In this document: positions 14,531 to 21,868 of the stretch, one piece after another
Layout: each line of letters starts with the position of its first letter
Numbering within the stretch: position 1 is the first letter of the stretch
Source of the DNA: Desulfopila_A sp964446655
Lineage (GTDB): Bacteria > Desulfobacterota > Desulfobulbia > Desulfobulbales > Desulfocapsaceae
NCBI GenBank assembly: GCA_964446655.1
Contig: CAYUPL010000050.1
Coordinates: 1-23,045 of the forward strand
DNA length: 23,045 bases
Direction: 5' to 3'
Position numbers and translations under genes: made by a program
The notes under the pieces: model-generated
What the model was told of the DNA's origin: nothing
The model's input: only the letters and a program-made list of their open reading frames with translations
Databases searched by the model: none

Positions 14531-14632
14531 TATGCCGGCGGCATGTCTCTTCCGAGAGTTGTCAGTGTTTGTAGCTCCCCGAAAATAAACGTAAAGATTT
14601 TTTTGTGATAATCAGTTCTGCTTGTTTGCAGC

Positions 14633-14648
14633 TGGCGCAGTAATTGCA
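14633..14648 (+). promoter_or_regulatory. Sigma-54-type promoter of the chemoreceptor gene
   Basis: TGGCGCAGTAATTGCA matches TGGCAC-N5-TTGCA except for one base in the -24 box, with exact GG-N10-GC spacing. Transcription would start near 14660, giving a ~175-base leader to ATG 14836. Confidence 0.65.
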
Positions 14649-14835
14649 TAGAAGCAATTGTGCCGTAGTAAATGTACCGTGGCAATTACAATGTAGTGAT
14701 TGTAAATGAGGCTGTATACGTGGAAACAGATGCTTTATCGGCTGCTGCTCTGGCACAGTTGTTCAGAGGGTTCAACAGTGCCCGGCACCATGAACTGATA
14801 CAAAGACAAATTGTCGTAAAAAACGGGGGAAGACG

Positions 14836-17694
14836 ATGGCTACTGCGGAAGAGATGAAGGTGACCGGTTTTTTAAAGAAGATGACCCTTGGCAAGAAGTT
14901 GCTGCTCGCGTTTCTGGCTGTCGGGGTGATTCCCTTTGCGACGGGCAGTCTGGTGGCCCTGTATAAATCAAGCGGTGCCCTCTCCCAAAGCTCATTTAAT
15001 CAGCTGGCCATGGTCCGTGAGATAAAAAAATTCCAACTTGAAGGGTTCTTTGAAGAGCGGCAGGGTGATATGGGGGTAATGCTGGAGACGGTAAAGGCGC
15101 TTAATCATGCTGCCGAGGAAAAGCTCGTATCCATCCAGGAGCTGAAAAGGAGCCAGATTGAAGATTATTTTCGCTCGATGCAAAGTCAGCTTCGAGTTAT
15201 GAAGGATGCCCCCTTTGTGGCGCAGGCGCTGAATGCCTTTGAAGATTCTTTTGAAATGTCGGGCGGGCAAGTGCTTTCCCCTGAATATAAAAGGCTGGCG
15301 CGTCAGTATGACCCAAAGATGAAGGCTATAATGGAGGAATACGGCTGGTATGATGTTTTTTTAATCCATCATGATGGAGATATTGTCTATACGGCAGCAC
15401 GGGAATCGGATCTTGGCATGACACTGAGCAATGGTGCCCTCAAGAATTCGGGACTGGGTGATGCCTATGCCAGGGGCTTGAATGCCGACCCGGATGAAAT
15501 CGTAACAGCCGACTTCGAGCCCTATGCACCTTCGAACGGGGCCTATGCCGCCTTTATGATGACGCAGATCACAGCGGACAACGGCGAGCTGCTCGGGTTT
15601 GTGGCCTTTCAGGTCCCAACCGACAAAGCCAACGAGATTGTTCAAAAGCGTATGGGCATGGGGCAGACCGGAGAAACCTACCTGATGGGGAAACATCAGG
15701 GCACAATATCTTTTCGCAGCGATATGCAGACCATGGGGGATGGCAAGTATGTCGTGGGATATGAGATATCCACACCGTATGTGGAAGAAGCCCTGGCCGG
15801 TAACAGCGATGTTGACATTTTTAGCGATAGTTCCGGTACCCTGAATATAGTTGCCTATGACCCGCTTGACATACCCGGTTTTAACTGGGCCTGCATCTCC
15901 AAGATGGATCTTGAGGAGGCGGTGGCCGCCAAAGTACCGGATGAGACGCGTGACTATTTTACCAAATACATCGAAAAATACGGGTATTATGACCTTTTTC
16001 TCATCCACCCTGAAGGAAGAGTGTTCTATAGCGTCACCCGGGAGGCGGATTATGGAACCAACATGGTCAACGGCAAGTATGCCGACTCCGGGCTTGGCCG
16101 GTTGACCCGAGAGGTCCTGCAAACCCAGAAGTATGGTATTGCCGATTTTGCCAGATACGCACCGAGCAACAACGAGCCCGCCGCTTTCATTGCCGAGCCC
16201 ATTGTCCATCGAGGCGAGGTGGAGATGATTGTCGCCATGCAGCTCTCCCTTGAGGCCATTAACAATATCATGACCCAGCGCGAAGGTATGGGAGAGACGG
16301 GAGAGACCTATCTGGTGGGCGAGGATAAACTCATGCGTTCGGACAGCTATCTTGATCCGCAGAATCGCACGGTAAAGGCCTCCTTTGCCAATCCCGCGCA
16401 GGGCGATGTGGACACGCTTGCTGCGCGTCAGGCACTGGCCGGCAAGAGTGATGCCCGGATCATTGAAGATTACAACGGAGCTTCGGTGTTAAGCGCCTAT
16501 GCCCCGGTTGACATAGGAAACTTTACCTGGGCGATCATCGCCGAAATCGATGAGCATGAGGCTTTTGAGGCGGTGACGGAAATGGAATGGATCATGCTCA
16601 TAATCGGTGTCATCGGCGTTGCCGCCATCGTTGTTGTAGCCCTGGTACTTGCCCGGGCTATTGTCCGGCCGGTAATCAATGTGGTGAATAATCTCACCGA
16701 GCTTGCGCAGGGTGAGGGCGATCTGACGGTCCGGCTGCCGGTAAATTCGGGTGATGAAATTGGTCAACTGGCAATGCGCTTCAACCAGTTTGTCGAAAAA
16801 TTGCAGGAGATGATAAAAGACATAACCGGAGGAGTCAGCACCTTGACGTCCTCCTCCACCGAACTTTCAGCCATTTCCGAGCAGCTCTCCAGCGCGGCGG
16901 AGACCACATCCGGTAACGCTGGTACAGTAGCCACGGCGGTTGAAGAGATGTCCAGCAACCTCAACGGGGTTTCGGCGGCCATGGAAGAGTCGGCCACCAA
17001 TACCAATATGGTGAGTTCCGCATCCGAGGAGATGTCTTCCACTATTAAAGAAATTGCCAGAAATGCAGAAACGGCCCATTCGGTTTCAACCAAGGCGGTT
17101 GGCCAGGCGGGCAGTGCTTCGGAGAAAATGGCAGAACTTGGCGAGGCGGCACAATCGATCGGCAAAGTGACGGAGGCCATCACCGAGATTTCGGAACAGA
17201 CCAACCTGCTGGCGCTCAATGCCACCATAGAGGCGGCACGAGCCGGAGAAGCCGGTAAGGGATTTGCCGTTGTTGCCAATGAAATAAAGGAACTGGCGAA
17301 ACAGACTGCAGAGTCGACCTTGTCCATACGAACCCAGATAGACAGTATTCAGCAATCCACCAACAGCACTGTGACGGAAATTGATGAAATCACCACAGTC
17401 ATCAATGATGTAAACGAAATCATCGCCACTATTGCCTCGGCCGTTGAGCAGCAGACGGCGGCAACCCAGGAGATTTCCGACAATATCGCCCAGGTGTCGC
17501 AGGGTATTACCGAGGTCAACGAAAATGTGGCGCAAAGCTCCGCCGTCGCCCAGGATGTAACCAGAGAAATTGCCATGGTCAACAGCTCGACGCAGGAGAT
17601 GAACGAAAGCAGCAGTCAGGTTCGAGACAGTGCCACCGAGCTGTCACAGCTTGCCGAAAATCTCAACGAGATGGTCGGCAGGTTCAAGGTGTAG
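14836..17694 (+). CDS. Methyl-accepting chemotaxis protein with duplicated sensory module
   Basis: A 952-residue membrane receptor. A first membrane segment (~22-43, LLLAFLAVGVIPFATGSLVALY) and a second (~583-606, with GVIGVAAIVVVALVLA) flank a periplasmic region of about 540 residues. That region contains two homologous units, ~158-366 and ~368-578. Each has an EYG(W/Y)YD(V/L)FLIH strand, then YAPSN, then GMGxTGETYL, ending in a WA-I(S/A)-(K/E)(M/I)D motif, as in Cache-type sensors. HAMP follows (~607-660), then a full signalling helix with hairpin tip NLLALNATIEAARAGEAGKG near 785-805. The C terminus (EMVGRFKV) has no CheR-docking pentapeptide. RBS GGGGGAAG precedes ATG 14836. The gene follows the regulator 12727 and has its own -24/-12 promoter, so it is probably under that regulator. 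The ligand is unknown. Confidence 0.93.
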   Translation: MATAEEMKVTGFLKKMTLGKKLLLAFLAVGVIPFATGSLVALYKSSGALSQSSFNQLAMVREIKKFQLEGFFEERQGDMGVMLETVKALNHAAEEKLVSIQELKRSQIEDYFRSMQSQLRVMKDAPFVAQALNAFEDSFEMSGGQVLSPEYKRLARQYDPKMKAIMEEYGWYDVFLIHHDGDIVYTAARESDLGMTLSNGALKNSGLGDAYARGLNADPDEIVTADFEPYAPSNGAYAAFMMTQITADNGELLGFVAFQVPTDKANEIVQKRMGMGQTGETYLMGKHQGTISFRSDMQTMGDGKYVVGYEISTPYVEEALAGNSDVDIFSDSSGTLNIVAYDPLDIPGFNWACISKMDLEEAVAAKVPDETRDYFTKYIEKYGYYDLFLIHPEGRVFYSVTREADYGTNMVNGKYADSGLGRLTREVLQTQKYGIADFARYAPSNNEPAAFIAEPIVHRGEVEMIVAMQLSLEAINNIMTQREGMGETGETYLVGEDKLMRSDSYLDPQNRTVKASFANPAQGDVDTLAARQALAGKSDARIIEDYNGASVLSAYAPVDIGNFTWAIIAEIDEHEAFEAVTEMEWIMLIIGVIGVAAIVVVALVLARAIVRPVINVVNNLTELAQGEGDLTVRLPVNSGDEIGQLAMRFNQFVEKLQEMIKDITGGVSTLTSSSTELSAISEQLSSAAETTSGNAGTVATAVEEMSSNLNGVSAAMEESATNTNMVSSASEEMSSTIKEIARNAETAHSVSTKAVGQAGSASEKMAELGEAAQSIGKVTEAITEISEQTNLLALNATIEAARAGEAGKGFAVVANEIKELAKQTAESTLSIRTQIDSIQQSTNSTVTEIDEITTVINDVNEIIATIASAVEQQTAATQEISDNIAQVSQGITEVNENVAQSSAVAQDVTREIAMVNSSTQEMNESSSQVRDSATELSQLAENLNEMVGRFKV

Positions 17695-17723
17695 TACATT
17701 CGGCCAAGCGGGGAACATTAACA

Positions 17724-17771
17724 ATCAGCCTGAACGTATGCCCTAACGTGTGCCCATGTGTCCAGGCTGAT
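17724..17771 (+). terminator. Inverted repeat after the chemoreceptor
   Basis: ATCAGCCTG (17724-17732) and CAGGCTGAT (17763-17771) are perfect 9-base arms around a 30-base loop. The loop holds a 12-base near-direct repeat (AACGTATGCCCT, AACGTGTGCCCA at 17733 and 17745). It begins 30 bases after the stop. It lacks a T tract, so it may be a stabilising hairpin rather than a terminator. Confidence 0.35.
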
Positions 17772-18152
17772 CATTGGTGACGTATGCAGCTTTCAATCCA
17801 GCTGGTCATTATACACGCATAGCACCGGGGCACTATGGCGGAAGCGGATCTGGGGTAATGTTATCTCTATGCGCAAAGATGGTATACATCTCCGTCGCGG
17901 TATCCAGGCGTTGCAAACCGCGCCAAAGTGTTTTAGCTTCTGGGGGGAGGCATCGTGTTTTCTGCCGAGATGGCCGCCCATAGCACCAACCATCCGAACC
18001 GCTTGATTCAGTGTTGGAGGTTCCGATGGAGGCACCGGCTTCTTTGAGGTATAGCAGCAGAGGGCCTGCCATTCTTCATATTGAAAAAAAAATTGTGCAT
18101 GGCGCCTCGGGGTTTTCCCGGCCCAGCATCGTAACACAGGGCCTGTATAACA
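17772..18152. other. Intergenic remainder around the transposase relic
   Basis: Apart from the transposase relic nothing coding is recognised. An A9 run lies at about 18083-18091. Just before ATG 18153 only a weak AGGG could serve as RBS. No -24/-12 element with correct spacing was found for the downstream kinase. Confidence 0.4.
17870..18077 (-). pseudogene. IS4-family (Tn5-like) transposase C-terminal relic
   Basis: On the - strand one frame (18077 to ~17943) reads EEWQALCCYTSKKP, then PPSEPPTLNQAVRMVGAMGG and HLGRKHDASP. The adjacent frame (~17946 to ~17870) continues with EAKTLWRGLQRLDTATEMYT. Together they give the C-terminal block of Tn5/IS4-type transposases (EWQALYCY, P-PTL-EAVR, LGGFLGRKxDGEPG, KTLWRGLQRL). 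The break is a frameshift at about 17945. The DDE catalytic core is absent, and upstream of 18077 the frame is unrelated. No terminal inverted repeats or target duplication were identified. It cannot encode an active enzyme. Confidence 0.8.
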
Positions 18153-20915
18153 ATGAAAACGAAACCAACCTATGAAGAACTGGAAAAACGGGTTCAGGAA
18201 CTGGAAAAAATTGAATCCGAGTATAAATATTCCAAGGAAGCATTGCAAAAAAGTGAAAACCAGTTCAGGCTGCTTTATGAAAAAGCCCCTCTCGGCTATC
18301 AATCACTGGATGAAAACGGCCATTTCATTGTTGTCAACCAAAACTGGCTTGATACCCTCGGATATAGTAGAGAAGAGGTCCTGGGCAAGCCTTTTGCTGA
18401 TTTTCTGCATCCTGACTGGCGGGGTCATTTCAAAGAAAACTTTCCCCGGTTTACGTCCATCGGCGAAATCCTGGGTGTTGAGTTTGAAATGGTCAAGAAA
18501 AACGGAAACCCCATTCTTGTCTCTTTTACCGGCAAGATAAGCAGGGATGAAACAGGAAATTTCCAACAGACCCATTGTATTTTTCATGACATTACCCAGA
18601 GCAAGCAGGCGGAGGAGCTGTTACGGGAACGCGAGGACTTTCTTAGCACAATTTTGGATACCACAGCGGACGGCTTCTACGTGATGGATCCCGAAGGAGT
18701 GATTACGGATGTTAACGACGCTTACTGTTCATTCTCAGGCTATGCACGGGAAGAAATAATTGGGTTGCACATCAACGATATTGACGCTGAAGAAACTCCT
18801 GCCCAAACCAAGGAAAGGATTCACCGTATTATCACTAACAAAACGGAATTATTTGAAACCTCCCACCGCAGGGAGGACGGCAGTGTTTTTCCCGTTGAGA
18901 TTGCCACAACTTTTATAAATAAAGGGGGAGGTAAGTTCGTTTGTTTTGCCCGAGACCTAACCGATCGCAAGCTGGCGGAAGATGAACTGAAATCAAATTA
19001 TGCGCTACTGCAGATCGCCGGCGAAACTGCCAGATTCGGCGGTTGGAGCGTCGATTTGGAAAAAAATATCTGCACTTGGTCTGATGCCGTGGCAGATATT
19101 CATGATGTGCCCCATGGTTATTCACCACCTGTGCAGGAAGCCATAAACTTCTACGCTCCGAAATGGCGGGAAAAGATCACACAGTGCTTCAGCGCCTGTG
19201 TCAAAGAAGGCAATTCCTACGATGAAGAAATGGAAATCTTCACACAAAAAGGAAAATATGTCTGGGTAAGAGCAATCGGCAAGGCAGTGAAAAACGAAAA
19301 AGACAAGGTCATCAAAGTGCAGGGTTCTTTTCAGGATATCACTGATAAAAAGCAGGCAGAAGAAGCTTTGCGTGAGAGCGAAGAAAAACTTCAGGCGCTG
19401 TTTTCAGCCATGACAGAGATGGTGGTTGTACACGAGCTTTTATTTGATGACAAAGGTATGCCTTGTAATTACCGAATTCTGGATTGCAATCAGGCCTTTT
19501 GTCGGATAACCAAAATCAAAAAGGAAACAGCTGTCGGCCAAACAGCCACCCAGGTATATAATACCGATTCAGCTCCGTACATGGATGTGTATTCCAGAGT
19601 TGCTCAGTCAGGTAAACCGGATGAATTTGTCACTTACTATGCCTCTATGGATAAACATTTTCTTGTTTCCGTAGTTTCGCCCCGAAAGAATTTTTTTGCC
19701 ACGATTACTTCTGATATCACTGAAATCATGAGGGCCGAAGCGGAACGAGAAAAACTCCAAGACCAGCTTAACCAGGCCCAGAAGATGGAGTCCGTGGGCA
19801 GGCTGGCGGGCGGTGTAGCCCATGACTTCAACAACATGCTGAGTGTCATTCTCGGCCATACCGAGATGGCCATGGGTGGGATAGAACCATCAGCGCCACT
19901 GTATGCAAACCTCCATGCCGTCCGGCAAGCTGCCAAACGTTCCGCCGACTTGACCCGCCAACTGCTGGCTTTCGCCCGCAAGCAGATTATAGCCCCGAAG
20001 ATCACTGATCTCAACGAGATTGTGGAAGGGATATTGGTGATGCTGCGCCGGCTCATCGGCGAGGACATAGAGCTGACCTGGCTGCCCGGAAAAAAACTGG
20101 CGCCGGTCAAGGTGGATCCCTCCCAGATTGACCAGATCCTCGCCAATCTGTGCGTCAACTCCCGGGATGCCATCGACGATGTGGGTAAAATCACCATTGA
20201 AACCGCTGCTGTCGCTTTTGACGAGGCTTACTGTGCCGAGCATGCCGGATTTAAACCCGGCGAATATATCCTCCTGGCGCTCAGCGACGATGGCTGCGGC
20301 ATTGACCGGGAGACACTCGATCACATCTTTGAACCTTTTTTCACCACCAAGGAGCAGGACAAGGGCACCGGACTGGGGTTGGCCTCGGTGTACGGCGCGG
20401 TCAAGCAGAACAACGGCTTTATCAACGTCTACAGTGAGCCGGGCCAGGGGACAACCGTGAGAATCTATCTGCCGCGATACACGGCAAACTCAGCCGGTGT
20501 GGCTGAAAAGGCGCCGGACTATCCAGCTGAACGCGGCCACGAGACCGTTCTCCTGGTGGAGGACGAACCTATGATCCTGGAGATGACCACGAGGATGCTT
20601 GAAAGGCTGGGGTACACCGTGCTGACAGCCGGCACCCCGAACGAGGCCGTCCGCCTGGCCCAGAAACACCCCGCCCGCATCGATTTGCTTTTAACCGATG
20701 TGGTCATGCCCGAGATGAACGGTCGTGACCTGGCCAAAAACCTGCTGTCCATCTATCCGGACATCCGCCAACTGTTCATGTCGGGCTACACGGCCAACGT
20801 TATCGCTCACCACGGTGTGCTGGACGAAGATGTCCACTTCATTCAGAAACCATTCTCAATCAGAGATCTGGCTGAAAAGGTGCGGGAAGCACTGGATCAT
20901 AAAGAGGCCAGATAG
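18153..20915 (+). CDS. Hybrid histidine kinase with four PAS domains and a receiver
   Basis: A soluble protein of 920 residues. A short coiled coil (EELEKRVQELEKIESEYK) leads into four PAS modules at ~36-150 (NWLDTLGYSREEVLGK), ~160-275 (DAYCSFSGYAREEIIG), ~285-400 (FGGWSVDLEKNICTWSD) and ~405-530. Each of the first three ends in a D-(I/L)-T-(Q/D)-x-K-x-A-E linker. The kinase core has H557 (GGVAHDFNNML), N669 (NLCVNSRDAI), DDGCGID (G1) and GTGLGLASVYG (G2). The receiver has EDE, D849 (LLTDVVMPEMNG), S-G near 876 and QKPF. There is no output domain and no membrane segment. It ends two bases before the binding-protein gene, so kinase, binding protein and cyclase look like one operon. The signal may come from the binding protein. 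Confidence 0.92.
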   Translation: MKTKPTYEELEKRVQELEKIESEYKYSKEALQKSENQFRLLYEKAPLGYQSLDENGHFIVVNQNWLDTLGYSREEVLGKPFADFLHPDWRGHFKENFPRFTSIGEILGVEFEMVKKNGNPILVSFTGKISRDETGNFQQTHCIFHDITQSKQAEELLREREDFLSTILDTTADGFYVMDPEGVITDVNDAYCSFSGYAREEIIGLHINDIDAEETPAQTKERIHRIITNKTELFETSHRREDGSVFPVEIATTFINKGGGKFVCFARDLTDRKLAEDELKSNYALLQIAGETARFGGWSVDLEKNICTWSDAVADIHDVPHGYSPPVQEAINFYAPKWREKITQCFSACVKEGNSYDEEMEIFTQKGKYVWVRAIGKAVKNEKDKVIKVQGSFQDITDKKQAEEALRESEEKLQALFSAMTEMVVVHELLFDDKGMPCNYRILDCNQAFCRITKIKKETAVGQTATQVYNTDSAPYMDVYSRVAQSGKPDEFVTYYASMDKHFLVSVVSPRKNFFATITSDITEIMRAEAEREKLQDQLNQAQKMESVGRLAGGVAHDFNNMLSVILGHTEMAMGGIEPSAPLYANLHAVRQAAKRSADLTRQLLAFARKQIIAPKITDLNEIVEGILVMLRRLIGEDIELTWLPGKKLAPVKVDPSQIDQILANLCVNSRDAIDDVGKITIETAAVAFDEAYCAEHAGFKPGEYILLALSDDGCGIDRETLDHIFEPFFTTKEQDKGTGLGLASVYGAVKQNNGFINVYSEPGQGTTVRIYLPRYTANSAGVAEKAPDYPAERGHETVLLVEDEPMILEMTTRMLERLGYTVLTAGTPNEAVRLAQKHPARIDLLLTDVVMPEMNGRDLAKNLLSIYPDIRQLFMSGYTANVIAHHGVLDEDVHFIQKPFSIRDLAEKVREALDHKEAR

Positions 20916-20917
20916 AC

Positions 20918-21868
20918 ATGATTTTTTCAGTTTTCCGGTTTAAGAGATTAGGAGTAGGATTGCGCGTTTCTTTGCTTCATGTGATCACACTGCTGCTTGC
21001 AGTTTCGGGCACCCTGCTCTCTTCGGAGGGGATAACTACGGCCCTGGCCCAAGAACACGAACGTCAGGGCGATGCCATTCTGCGCATTACCGGATCAACC
21101 ACGATACAACCGATTATCGAAGACGTGGCCAAAGCCTACGTTAAGGCCTACGGTGAAACCCTGGAAATTCAAGGGGGCGGCAGCAGCACTGGAATCATGG
21201 CGGTACTGGCCGGTGAAGCCGAGGTGGGCATGGTTAGCCGCTCCCTGTCAGCAGAAGAAAAAAAGCTCCTGGCAAACACTATCATCGGCTACGATGCACT
21301 GGCAATCATCGTTAACAAAAGTAATTCCCGGACTGAAATAAACAGCCGGGAGTTACGGGATATTTATACCGGACGGGTCCGCAGCTGGGATGCCGGGCCG
21401 GACTGGGCCAGGGAGATTGTGCTGATTTCCAAGAAGCTTGGCCGCGGGACTCTGGTGGTCTTCGAGGAGTTCACCGGGCTGTCCAGTCCGACCCATTCAC
21501 CAAAAAGCGAAAACGCTGAGCTGATTGCTGCCCATGCCTGGGAAGCCGGGGCAAACCTGGATGCAACGTTGTGGGTCGGCGGTATTCCCGGGGCTATCGG
21601 CTATGTTTCTTTTGGTGATGCCAATCGATTTATAGCCCTTGGCCAGCCGATCCGCAAACTTGCTCTTGATGGGGTAATGCCCGATCAGATAACAGTGGCC
21701 AAGGGCCGCTATCCCATGCGCCGGCAACTTAATCTGGTCTATCGCCGGGAAGACTCCAGAGCAAAGGCTTTCGCAGGTTTTCTCACCTCGGCAACAGCCC
21801 AGCGGGTGATCCGCCAAAAAGGCTTTGTGCCGGTATCTTCTCAAGAGACACGCGGAGAAAAACGATGA
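20918..21868 (+). CDS. PstS-like secreted phosphate/anion-binding protein
   Basis: 316 residues. A signal sequence spans ~15-45 (LRVSLLHVITLLLAVSGTLL, then TTALAQ as a probable cleavage region). The mature part begins ILRITGSTTIQPIIEDVAKA and has GGGSSTG, AEVGMVSRSLS and IPGAIGYVSFGDANRF, typical of the PstS-like periplasmic binding family (PBP type 2). Such proteins bind phosphate or related anions. ATG 20918 is two bases after the kinase stop and probably coupled. TTG 20960 has an excellent AGGAG five bases before it and would start right at the signal peptide, so the true start may be there. No transporter permease or ATPase genes follow, which suggests a sensory rather than uptake role. 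Its stop overlaps the next ATG. Confidence 0.85.
   Translation: MIFSVFRFKRLGVGLRVSLLHVITLLLAVSGTLLSSEGITTALAQEHERQGDAILRITGSTTIQPIIEDVAKAYVKAYGETLEIQGGGSSTGIMAVLAGEAEVGMVSRSLSAEEKKLLANTIIGYDALAIIVNKSNSRTEINSRELRDIYTGRVRSWDAGPDWAREIVLISKKLGRGTLVVFEEFTGLSSPTHSPKSENAELIAAHAWEAGANLDATLWVGGIPGAIGYVSFGDANRFIALGQPIRKLALDGVMPDQITVAKGRYPMRRQLNLVYRREDSRAKAFAGFLTSATAQRVIRQKGFVPVSSQETRGEKR

Larger units (their letters stand above)
14226..14835. other. Long regulatory region upstream of the chemoreceptor
   Basis: About 600 bases without a gene. It holds T-rich runs and a CTG-rich stretch (14247-14265) enclosed by TACTAC/GTAGTA arms (14238-14243, 14273-14278). The GGTGG-type palindromes and the -24/-12 element are listed separately. 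TAATTGC (14641-14647) and GCAATTA (14682-14688) form an inverted repeat overlapping that promoter. Short ORFs here lack RBS and family signals. Confidence 0.5.

Noticed and set aside
14754..14769. TGGCACAGTTGTTCAG as a sigma-54 promoter of the chemoreceptor
   Set aside because: The -24 box is good, but the -12 position reads CA instead of the required GC. The element at 14633-14648 fits much better.
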